Source: Phragmitibacter flavus
Lineage (GTDB): Bacteria > Verrucomicrobiota > Verrucomicrobiia > Verrucomicrobiales > Verrucomicrobiaceae
DNA length: 64,000 bases
Assembly: GCF_005780165.1 (NCBI RefSeq)
Contig: NZ_VAUV01000002.1
Span: 124,001 to 188,000 of the forward strand
Direction: 5' to 3'
The notes below the pieces were generated by a model that saw only the letters and a program-made list of their open reading frames with translations, made no database searches and had not been told where the DNA came from. The position numbers were made by a program, and so were the translations under genes. Of this stretch, positions 17,867-24,638 are shown in pieces; position 1 is the first letter of the stretch, and every line of letters begins with the position of its first letter.

Positions 17867-17873
17867 GGTTTAA

Positions 17874-17904
17874 AAGGCGGAAGGCGGAAGGCGGAAGGCG
17901 GAAG
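17874..17904. repeat. heptanucleotide tandem array (AAGGCGG)n
   Basis: Four exact copies of AAGGCGG plus a partial fifth, directly upstream of the methyltransferase start. It is one of five heptamer arrays in the window. Confidence 0.95.
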
Positions 17905-17941
17905 TAGCCAAGGAGCGGCGTTCTCCAGGACGCCGTTAGTA

Positions 17942-17974
17942 GCAGTAGGCAGTGGGCAGTGGGCAGTAGGCAGT
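17942..17974. repeat. heptanucleotide tandem array (GCAGTRG)n
   Basis: GCAGTAG, GCAGTGG, GCAGTGG, GCAGTAG and a partial fifth copy stand in tandem, 40 bases beyond the AAGGCGG array. The unit length is again seven although the sequence is different. Confidence 0.95.
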
Positions 17975-18142
17975 CTCCCTCGCCCCGGCGAACGAGATTC
18001 GCGAACGAATATCCCCTCCATTTATCGATGGCTGCGCCTTGCTTTGCGCGGTCATTTGGATAATGCTGGTAGAGATCCGTCGCCGCAGGCATTTTTTGTG
18101 CTTTGCAGGACGACGTAAAGATAACTTTCTGCTGATGCTGCC

Positions 18143-18247
18143 ATGAAATCCAACGACGCCAAAAAAGAGAAAAAGAAAGCTCCCACCAAAACGCCCAAGG
18201 AGAAGAAGCTCGCCAAGGCCGAGAGGAAGGCGATGAAAGGCAAGTAG
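18143..18247 (+). CDS. 34-residue lysine-rich small protein
   Basis: The frame reads MKSNDAKKEKKKAPTKTPKE followed by KKLAKAERKAMKGK and a stop. Nearly half the residues are Lys or Arg and there is no hydrophobic core, so a nucleic-acid-binding or disordered tail-like peptide is plausible. It stands alone in a 550-base gap between the methyltransferase and the K+ channel. The ordered start, stop and composition suggest a real gene, but no homology is claimed. Confidence 0.5.
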   Translation: MKSNDAKKEKKKAPTKTPKEKKLAKAERKAMKGK

Positions 18248-18414
18248 GCGATGGCGGTGACGTGGCGACAGTGGCCAGCTGCTGTATTTTCGTGACACTG
18301 GCAGCGGTCTGATCCTTTTGGGGAGAACGGAATTGGCGGGTGGGTTTTGACTAGGGGGCTGGGTGTTTTTCTCCACGCATCGGCCCTGGAATTGCTTTGT
18401 TTGGGTGCGCCAGC

Positions 18415-19446
18415 ATGGCGTTACGCAAACTTTACTTCGGTCTTGGCCTCTTCGTTTTTATCATTCTGGCCTCCACCTTCGGCTACTGGCTGGCGGGTTG
18501 GCCATGGCTGGATGCCCTCTACATGGTGGTTATCACGGTTTTTGGGGTCGGATTTGGTGAGGTGCGACCCATTGATACCGTCGGGCTTAGGGTATTTACC
18601 ATGCTGGTCATCGTGGCGGATTCCACGGCCGTTGTTTACATCATTGGCAGCATTGTCCGCATCATCACGGAGGGTGAAATCAGGCGCAGCCTTGGCATGA
18701 TCAAAATGAAACGCAGCATCGAAGAGTTACAATCGCACGCCATCCTTTGCGGTTATGGGCGCATTGGTCAAATTCTCGCGAAGGAGCTCGCGGCGAGCAA
18801 ACATCCGTTTGTGGTTGTGGACATTGATGCGGAGCGGCTGGCAGCTGCGGAAGCGCTTGGCTATCTGACCTTGCGTGGCAGCGCGATGGAGGAAGAATGC
18901 CTCATCAGCGCGGGGATCGAGCGGGCCAAGGTGCTGGCCACGGTGTTGCCTCAAGATACGCTGAATGTCTTCATCACACTGACCGCCCGCAATCTCAATC
19001 GGTCCATTCGGATCATGGCAAGAGGGGAACAACCTTCGACAGAGAAGAAGCTGCGCCAGGCGGGGGCGGACGAAGTGGTGTTGCCTTCGTCGATCGGTGC
19101 GCATCGGTTTGCCAACAGTATCATCCGACCGTCGGTGATGCAGTTTCTTGGTGATCCCAAAGGTCTTGTGGGGCAGGAGTTGAAATACCTCGGGTTGGAA
19201 GTCGATGAGCTGTCCATTCAGCACGATGCGAGTTTCGAGGGAATGAAAATCCGGGACATTCAACAAAAGACCAAAAACTCTTTTTTGGTAGTGGCGCTGA
19301 AGTGTGCCGACGGCAGGATCATGCGTGATCATTTTGCCGATCACCACATGGTCGAGGGAGATGCGATGATCGTTTTAGGACGATCCGCCGATATGAACAC
19401 CTCGTTGAGCAAAGCGAGTGGCGTCGAACGCAACGAACTGCTCTGA
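18415..19446 (+). CDS. potassium channel with TrkA-N and TrkA-C domains
   Basis: Two transmembrane helices (about residues 4-28 and 60-85) enclose a pore loop with the filter sequence GVGFGE in place of the usual TVGYGD. Then come an RCK domain with a Rossmann nucleotide site (HAILCGYGRIGQILAKEL, about 115-230) and a TrkA-C domain (about 255-335, ending EGDAMIVLGRS). The layout is that of MthK/GsuK-type bacterial K+ channels gated by ligand binding to RCK. TVGFGE-like filters occur in this group, but the leading Thr is replaced here. ATG 18415 fits; an in-frame ATG at 18397 adds six residues. Confidence 0.88.
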   Translation: MALRKLYFGLGLFVFIILASTFGYWLAGWPWLDALYMVVITVFGVGFGEVRPIDTVGLRVFTMLVIVADSTAVVYIIGSIVRIITEGEIRRSLGMIKMKRSIEELQSHAILCGYGRIGQILAKELAASKHPFVVVDIDAERLAAAEALGYLTLRGSAMEEECLISAGIERAKVLATVLPQDTLNVFITLTARNLNRSIRIMARGEQPSTEKKLRQAGADEVVLPSSIGAHRFANSIIRPSVMQFLGDPKGLVGQELKYLGLEVDELSIQHDASFEGMKIRDIQQKTKNSFLVVALKCADGRIMRDHFADHHMVEGDAMIVLGRSADMNTSLSKASGVERNELL

Positions 19447-19541
19447 GAGCCGTTCGCCCGCTGGGTCGAGTGTTATTTGTTATGCAACAACCTGATAGCC
19501 TGTCGCTTCCCGCTTCCTGCAGAGCCATGAGGCGCGCCGAA

Positions 19542-19869
19542 CACCCGGTTGGGTGAGAATTTCGCTTGCCGAACTCAACACAACAGGGCTTCAGAAGGTT
19601 GTAGTGCGCGGACGGAACCTCGGCATGAGCTTTCGGTAGATTGGGCGTCCGACCGGAAATTCCGTTCATCCCACTTCTCAACCGGACAGAATGTCCGGCA
19701 CACGCACCGACTGAAAGTCCGTGTTACTTCCCACCCAAACTCAAATGGTCTACAACCTCCTCGTCAACCGCAGCGAGTCGCCACCGGGATACATTCAACT
19801 TCATTCGAGTTGAGCGCCCGGATGTAACACAGGTTTTTAACCTGTGCGTGCAACGGACATTCTGTCCGT
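19542..19869. repeat. palindrome-rich spacer (REP-like)
   Basis: This gene-free stretch contains a series of short inverted repeats: CACCC-GGTT-GGGTG (19542-19555), CCGGACA-GAA-TGTCCGG (19682-19698), CACAGGTT-TTT-AACCTGTG (19828-19846) and ACGGACA-TTC-TGTCCGT (19853-19869). A phrase GGCACACGCACCGAC(T/G)GAAAGTC occurs twice, near 19697 and 19900. This looks like decayed dispersed repeats at the left edge of the AT-rich island. The rest of 19447-20200 shows no gene beyond the transposase remnant. Confidence 0.6.
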
Positions 19870-20070
19870 CTCCGATTCCCGCAACCCAAACCGAATGCCC
19901 GGCACACGCACCGACGGAAAGTCAGTTCCGACCATGCCGAACTCGGCAACACGCACCAGCCGTTTATGCCCCGCATTGCGGTTGATGCCGAACTCCTCGC
20001 AGAGTTCCTTGATGGTGAAATGACCGCTGTGGGCTTGACTGACAAATCGTTGTTGTTCCGTAGGAGACAC
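19837..20070 (-). pseudogene. remnant of IS481-type transposase (N-terminal helix-turn-helix)
   Basis: The first 45 residues of this frame (SPTEQQRFVSQAHSGHFTIK, then ELCEEFGINRNAGHKRLVR) match the start of IS481/ISL3-like transposases, where an SPMEQR entry and an ITELCxEFGISRKTGYKW helix-turn-helix are typical. The similarity stops after about 45 residues and the DDE catalytic domain is missing. The opening codon would be GTG. It is a truncated scar of an insertion sequence beside the AT-rich island. Confidence 0.6.
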
Positions 20071-20200
20071 GTTTTTCTAGGGCATTCGCCCAGTTTATCG
20101 TGTAACCGTTGTTCCCTGCCAATGTGTTACCGATGTGTCGGTTCATACCCCCAGCTACGAATACCCAACACCGACCGAAACGAAAACAGTTAAAATCAGA

Positions 20201-20230
20201 TTGACATTTGGTATCAATTGATACCATATT
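20201..20230 (+). promoter_or_regulatory. promoter with embedded 18-bp operator palindrome
   Basis: TTGACA (20201-20206) is followed after 18 bases by CATATT (20225-20230), a reasonable sigma-70 pair. The spacer holds the perfect palindrome TGGTATCAATTGATACCA (20209-20226). This placement is what one expects of an autoregulated toxin-antitoxin operon whose helix-turn-helix antitoxin binds the operator. The first gene starts 40 bases downstream. Confidence 0.7.
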
Positions 20231-20269
20231 AGGTCGTGAGCAATTTTGCATTTCTTTTAATTTCAAACC

Positions 20270-20626
20270 ATGGCACAACAGGAAATCCCGCAAGCTTGGC
20301 GAAAATCTGTTTGCGCGGTCCTGAAGTCGGGCCGCACCGGCTGCGAAATTCTATGGACCAAGGACGCTGTGACTCGGTATGGTGGGGATTTTCTGTCTGT
20401 GTTTCAGAATGATCTTTATCCAGTTCTTATTCAACATTTCAAGGACTCCCAGAATCTTACAGGCTGTTCAGTGACGATGGACAAGCCGTCTGGCATTACA
20501 TACGAGTTTTATTTCCACTTTAAGACAAAGAAGACATACGGGAAGGTGTTGCTTCACACTGATCGTAAAAAAATCACGATCTTCTCTGCGCATCTTCCAC
20601 TCAAACCAAAGCTGTCCTGCGATTGA
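20270..20626 (+). CDS. small protein in toxin position of a putative TAC operon
   Basis: A 118-residue soluble protein. I do not recognise the family. It has an N-terminal helical half and a C-terminal run of predicted beta strands (ITYEFYFHFKTKKTYGKVLL, then KKITIFSAHLPLK), a layout compatible with the small RelE/MqsR-type ribonuclease fold. No catalytic motif can be assigned with confidence. It is the first gene after the operator-containing promoter and is followed after 15 bases by an MqsA-type antitoxin-like gene and then a SecB-like gene, so the toxin role is inferred from position. Codon use is AT-rich compared with flanking DNA. Confidence 0.6.
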   Translation: MAQQEIPQAWRKSVCAVLKSGRTGCEILWTKDAVTRYGGDFLSVFQNDLYPVLIQHFKDSQNLTGCSVTMDKPSGITYEFYFHFKTKKTYGKVLLHTDRKKITIFSAHLPLKPKLSCD

Positions 20627-20641
20627 AGGACTTTACAAGAC

Positions 20642-21277
20642 ATGAAGACGAAATACGAAGATTTTGATGTGCTGATTCCAAATTTTGAAGGAACGGACAT
20701 CGCCGAACGCATAAAAGTAATAATCCCTCTTCGGTTTGACGAGGAAACTGGGGATTGGGTTCTGACCGAAGAGGCACATGAAATTATCGAAAGCACTAAG
20801 GCACGTCACATGGGGCTTTTATTGCCTGAGCAATTTAAGTTGTTGCGCAAACGATTGAATCTCAGCCAAAAAGAAATGGGGGAGCTCTTCCAAGTAGGGG
20901 AGAAGAGCTGGACGCGTTGGGAGTCAGGCAACCAACGACCCAGTAGGGTAATTAGCCTTCTTATAAAAGGTGTTTTTGAGGGGGCCATTCCAGTCAACTA
21001 CCTACTAAAACAGGCGGGCAAACAGCCAATATCAGATTGTGGATTTGAATCTAATCGATGGTGGGAAATACTCTCTTCTATGGACTCAGAGTCGAATGCA
21101 AACTGGCCGTTTATACGAGATAGATCTGATACAGCTATTCTCGGAATTGGGCTCCAAGAAAACTCAAGAAATGCTTCTTGTAATGCCATACACGGTTTCA
21201 CTAAATGGGTTCCAAAATTAGAAATGATTTTGTGTTACAGCAATGAACAAAAAAATTATACTGCTGAAGTGTCATGA
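20642..21277 (+). CDS. MqsA/XRE-type antitoxin-like regulator with long C-terminal extension
   Basis: A 211-residue protein. Residues 60-120 form an XRE helix-turn-helix of the MqsA antitoxin type (LLRKRLNLSQKEMGELFQVG, then EKSWTRWESGNQRPSR). Upstream, TGDWVLTEEAHEIIESTKAR resembles the linker of that family, but the N-terminal zinc-binding CxxC pairs of MqsA are absent. After the HTH there is an 80-residue extension, richer in Trp, Asn and Ser. Antitoxins of SecB-linked TAC systems need such a chaperone-addiction (ChAD) tail. It overlaps the SecB-like gene by 4 bases (ATGA). Confidence 0.75.
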   Translation: MKTKYEDFDVLIPNFEGTDIAERIKVIIPLRFDEETGDWVLTEEAHEIIESTKARHMGLLLPEQFKLLRKRLNLSQKEMGELFQVGEKSWTRWESGNQRPSRVISLLIKGVFEGAIPVNYLLKQAGKQPISDCGFESNRWWEILSSMDSESNANWPFIRDRSDTAILGIGLQENSRNASCNAIHGFTKWVPKLEMILCYSNEQKNYTAEVS

Positions 21278-21747
21278 ATCTCTCCCCTCTGCAATTGATT
21301 CGCTATTTGGTGCCGGAGATTAGCTGCGTCGCTAACGAACATTACGATGTGGAGCGCTCTTCGGACCTCAACGACAATACGTTCAAGGTCGAATCTCAAA
21401 TTTACCCTTTGGAATCTAAAGAGCCGAAAAAATATACAGCCTGGAGTGTAGAGTTGGATTTATGCCAGCTTCCTGACGAGAGTGCTAACATTCCATATCA
21501 ATTCAAAGTAAAAATTGTTGGATTATTCCGATGCAGTAAGAAAAAAGCAGATCTTACTCCGGAGGTTTTCGTCCGCACAAACGGAAGTTCGATCTTATAC
21601 GGTATTGCGCGTGAAACACTGCGTAGCATCACCTCCGTAGGTCCATGGGGTGACATGCTTTTACCAACCATTTCATTTTACAAGGAACCAGCCGCAGATA
21701 AGCCACTGATTCCCAAAAAATCTAGGGAACGGAAAGAGAAAAAATAG
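21274..21747 (+). CDS. SecB-like chaperone (putative TAC chaperone)
   Basis: A 157-residue protein whose second half follows the SecB pattern: a beta strand ending VGLFRC, then SSILYGIARETLRSITSVGP and WGDMLLPTISFYKEP. These correspond to the SecB stretches around GIF, NILFPYAREC and LAPVNF. The N-terminal half also has the expected beta layout. The C-terminus is a basic tail (KKSRERKEKK) rather than the acidic tail of export SecB. Its overlap with an antitoxin-like gene argues for a toxin-antitoxin-chaperone role rather than general protein export. Confidence 0.75.
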   Translation: MNLSPLQLIRYLVPEISCVANEHYDVERSSDLNDNTFKVESQIYPLESKEPKKYTAWSVELDLCQLPDESANIPYQFKVKIVGLFRCSKKKADLTPEVFVRTNGSSILYGIARETLRSITSVGPWGDMLLPTISFYKEPAADKPLIPKKSRERKEKK

Positions 21748-21820
21748 CATTTCTCTATATCATAATGGAAACACATTTCAGCTGTAATACAGGACTCGAT
21801 TGCCCGAATCCAATTCTTTG

Positions 21821-23269
21821 ATGTTAGGAAAAACTAAGGGGTTTTCGGATTTCAAATGCGACATGAAAAAACCACCCATATTCTATCTGATCGAGAGTGT
21901 AAAGATCACCATTTGGATCGCAATAATCGCGAAAGTTTTTTTCGTTGATTTTGACGAATTGATTGTTTCGCATTGGTTTCCACAGGGTAGATGGTTTTTG
22001 GACCACGGATTCTTGTTTAGTCTCTTCATGTTTGCGTTGGCGCTCATATTTATGGGAGGCAAAAAAATTGCCTATTTCGTATCATCGATATTGTTGTATC
22101 CTTTTTTGTTGGCATGGCGCTTAACAAAGAGATTTGCGATTCATTGGCCCATTCTGTTTGCAATAATTCCGGCGCTTCATGAGCTGTCTGGGAGAATTAA
22201 GGCCGTATTTATTTCTTACGTATTTTTTCTTTTCTCCATTCTGGTAATCTTTACTAGCGATTGGAGACCATCAATAGTAATTTCGCTATGTTATTTGGCT
22301 GTTTTTTTGACGCTTCATTACGCAAGTGCGATCAAGCGAGCCTATGCAGCAAATGTTTTCAGAGGGATGGCCAAATTTGCGGGAAAGATTAGAATGGCGA
22401 TCGCCGACGGGATTCTAGAAAAGCGGCCCCGAACCAAAAATTTTGCTGAAATAGAAGCGCTAAATCAAGTAGATAATAAAGCAACAATCGCTCAGGTAGA
22501 ACATCGCTGGACATACTACTTAACTGATAATCTCATTAATTATATCGAGAGTAAGTTCACGGATTTCACGCATTCAAGAAAGTTTGAGCTGATGTTGATG
22601 GTCTCTCTAGTTTATACGTTTCTCCTAACGACTGTGACATTTGCGCTGATATATAGTGCAATATTTATGCTTAATGCACAGGCATTTTCCATTGGGAGTA
22701 ATACTTCATTTTGGAGTTTTCTAGGCTTAAGCTTGAGCCGTATGACCGCGTCTGGTTTATCCGAGCTTGTAGCACATTCAAACCTGGCAATCGCCGCTTC
22801 TCATTTCCAGTCGGTCTTCCAGATGGGCATGATAGTGCTATTCGTTTTCATATTATTGACATCCAAAAGAGAGAGATTCTATCAAGGAGCTCTCGAGTTT
22901 AAAGAGGAGTTGACTAAAATTGCGAAAGCAATTGAAGAAAGGGTATTTTTTGTAACCGATCAAACACTCGAAGCAGTTGAATTGGATTTGAGTTCTTCTA
23001 ATGGAAGCGTTGTGAATTTCATTCGTAAACTGAGGGGTAAACCTGAGATGGTGTTAGTCGGATCTACCGACTCAGGGACAATCGTTACGCCTTCCGATAG
23101 TCCATCTTCTGCCAATCAAATTGACATTGGCGTTCTTTCCGAAAGGAAAGGCTTTGTCTACCCACCTGGCCGGGAACCAATTGAATCAAATTTAGTAGAT
23201 GTCAGGGACTTCAATAAGGGCCAAAAAGTTCGCGATCCGGTATCACTCAAAATATTTATCGTGCCATAA
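21821..23269 (+). CDS. orphan multi-pass membrane protein (island gene)
   Basis: I do not recognise the family. The 482-residue product has four hydrophobic helices in the first 165 residues, then an amphipathic charged region (170-240), then two or three further helices (about 255-350). The segment FWSFLGLSLSRMTASGLSEL between the last two helices resembles a pore loop of ion channels but lacks a K+ filter. After the last helix comes a 120-residue soluble tail ending VDVRDFNKGQKVRDPVSLKI plus FIVP. It lies 73 bases after the SecB-like gene and shares its AT-rich composition. A TTG at 21800 or ATG 21863 are other starts. Confidence 0.6.
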   Translation: MLGKTKGFSDFKCDMKKPPIFYLIESVKITIWIAIIAKVFFVDFDELIVSHWFPQGRWFLDHGFLFSLFMFALALIFMGGKKIAYFVSSILLYPFLLAWRLTKRFAIHWPILFAIIPALHELSGRIKAVFISYVFFLFSILVIFTSDWRPSIVISLCYLAVFLTLHYASAIKRAYAANVFRGMAKFAGKIRMAIADGILEKRPRTKNFAEIEALNQVDNKATIAQVEHRWTYYLTDNLINYIESKFTDFTHSRKFELMLMVSLVYTFLLTTVTFALIYSAIFMLNAQAFSIGSNTSFWSFLGLSLSRMTASGLSELVAHSNLAIAASHFQSVFQMGMIVLFVFILLTSKRERFYQGALEFKEELTKIAKAIEERVFFVTDQTLEAVELDLSSSNGSVVNFIRKLRGKPEMVLVGSTDSGTIVTPSDSPSSANQIDIGVLSERKGFVYPPGREPIESNLVDVRDFNKGQKVRDPVSLKIFIVP

Positions 23270-23418
23270 CTTCATTCGTGACGATGTGGCGCTCAGTGGT
23301 AAGCGTCACCGGTAGCCCCATTTGAACATGCTAGCATCTAAACGTCGTAGGAACTATTCTGCGATCTAGGCGTCACGCCAAGCTCTGTTGGTTGTTCGTT
23401 GACATGATGGCCTCAGTT

Positions 23419-24492
23419 TCACGCCGCCAGCGCGTCGGGATTGCGCATGCCGGTTTGAATGGCGGGGAGGATTTCTTCCAGGGTGTTGGCGACGACGAAA
23501 TCGCCGGGTTGGGACATGGTTCCGAGGAGTTCGATGAGGGGGTCCCAGAAGCGCAGGCCGTTGGAGCTGGCGCGGTTGAAGATGACGACGGGTTTGCCGA
23601 GCATCAGCGGGTTTTTCTGATGTTTGAAGATCATCAGGGCAAGAAGCTCCTGCACAGTGCCGGCACCGCCGGGGAAGATGACAAAGGCGTTGGAGTTTTC
23701 GATCATGACCTCCATCCGGGTGTAGATGTCGGGACGCAGCCAGAAGCTGGAGAGTCCATCGGGCAGGCCTTCGAGTTCGATGATGTGGGGAACGTTGGAG
23801 CCGCCGGTCCAGCCGCCTGCTTCGACGGAGCCTTTGACCACGGCACCCATGATGCCGGATTTGCCGGCTCCGGAGACACAACCGATTTTGTTCTCGGCAA
23901 GAAGGCGTCCCAGAGCTTCGCCATCGGCAAGATACAAGGGATCTTCCAGGGTGGCGGAACAGAAGACGCAGGCGTTGCCGATGTAGTCGTCGGGGATCGG
24001 AGTTTCAAAGGTGCCGGCCTGACTTTCGCCGATTTTGTGTCGGCCGACGTCGGGGATGCCTTGGGATTTGACGATCTCCAGGGTTTCCAAAACGGCTTCC
24101 GGTGATTCCACGGTGAGCAGGAAGTCGCGGTAGTCTTGTTTGATGGTTCCCATCTTGCGAAGGTGGGCAAGGACGGCGAACAAGGGGTCCCAGGAAAAGT
24201 CGCCGTTGAGGATGACGGTGGGTTTGCCGCTCAGGTTGCGGTCGAGCGTCTGAAAACCCACAAAGATGGAGATCGCCTTAAACATGTCCTCCAGTGTGGC
24301 GCCTGGAGTGAACACAAAGGCGTCGGATTCGATGATTTTTCGTTCGATGTTCGACAGCGTGATGCGCTGGTCGCCGTTGGAATTGTAGATGTCCCATCCA
24401 CCTGCAAACAGGAGATAGAGGAGGCGGGCACGTGATGCGCGACCTGGGTCTTCGGCACCGAGAACAGTTCCTGACAGTCTTACTTTGGACAT
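23419..24492 (-). CDS. LOG family protein (two-domain Rossmann)
   Basis: A 357-residue protein with the LOG/TIGR00730 nucleotide-binding signature FPGGAGTVQELLALMIF in the C-terminal half, preceded by CVSGAGKSGIMGAVVKGSVEAGG. The N-terminal half contains a weaker copy of the fold (ESDAFVFTPGATLEDMFKAIS), so this is a double-length member; ordinary LOG proteins have about 190 residues. Small LOG enzymes are phosphoribohydrolases that release cytokinin-type bases from nucleotides. For the long members the function is unknown. The start at MSKVRLSGTVLG is chosen over a longer frame to 24621, which would cross the LexA-type box. Confidence 0.85.
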   Translation of the reverse strand: MSKVRLSGTVLGAEDPGRASRARLLYLLFAGGWDIYNSNGDQRITLSNIERKIIESDAFVFTPGATLEDMFKAISIFVGFQTLDRNLSGKPTVILNGDFSWDPLFAVLAHLRKMGTIKQDYRDFLLTVESPEAVLETLEIVKSQGIPDVGRHKIGESQAGTFETPIPDDYIGNACVFCSATLEDPLYLADGEALGRLLAENKIGCVSGAGKSGIMGAVVKGSVEAGGWTGGSNVPHIIELEGLPDGLSSFWLRPDIYTRMEVMIENSNAFVIFPGGAGTVQELLALMIFKHQKNPLMLGKPVVIFNRASSNGLRFWDPLIELLGTMSQPGDFVVANTLEEILPAIQTGMRNPDALAA

Positions 24493-24614
24493 AATGTTCC
24501 TTTCAGATACGCTTCCCAAGCATCGACCGTGCCGAAATGCGGAGGAGGATTGATGTAGGGGCATTGGGTGAGGCATCGAGCAAATCGAGGTGAGAAGATT
24601 CTTAAGTTGAAATG

Positions 24615-24628
24615 CGTTCAAGAGAACA
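24615..24628. promoter_or_regulatory. LexA-type operator upstream of Y-family polymerase
   Basis: CGTTC-AAGA-GAACA matches the TGTTC-N4-GAACA motif in nine of ten fixed positions and sits 11 bases before the polymerase ATG. It resembles the perfect box at 16596-16609. Damage-inducible control of the polymerase is the natural reading. Confidence 0.7.
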
Positions 24629-24638
24629 CTACTAATTA

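Noticed and set aside
17874-17974. Possible CRISPR array in the spaced repeats
   Set aside because: Units are seven bases in direct tandem without spacers. No CRISPR repeat, leader or cas gene is present anywhere in the window.
23270-23418. A right-hand boundary element of the AT-rich island
   Set aside because: Only ordinary sequence is seen here; no inverted repeat, direct repeat of the left edge or tRNA gene marks the end.
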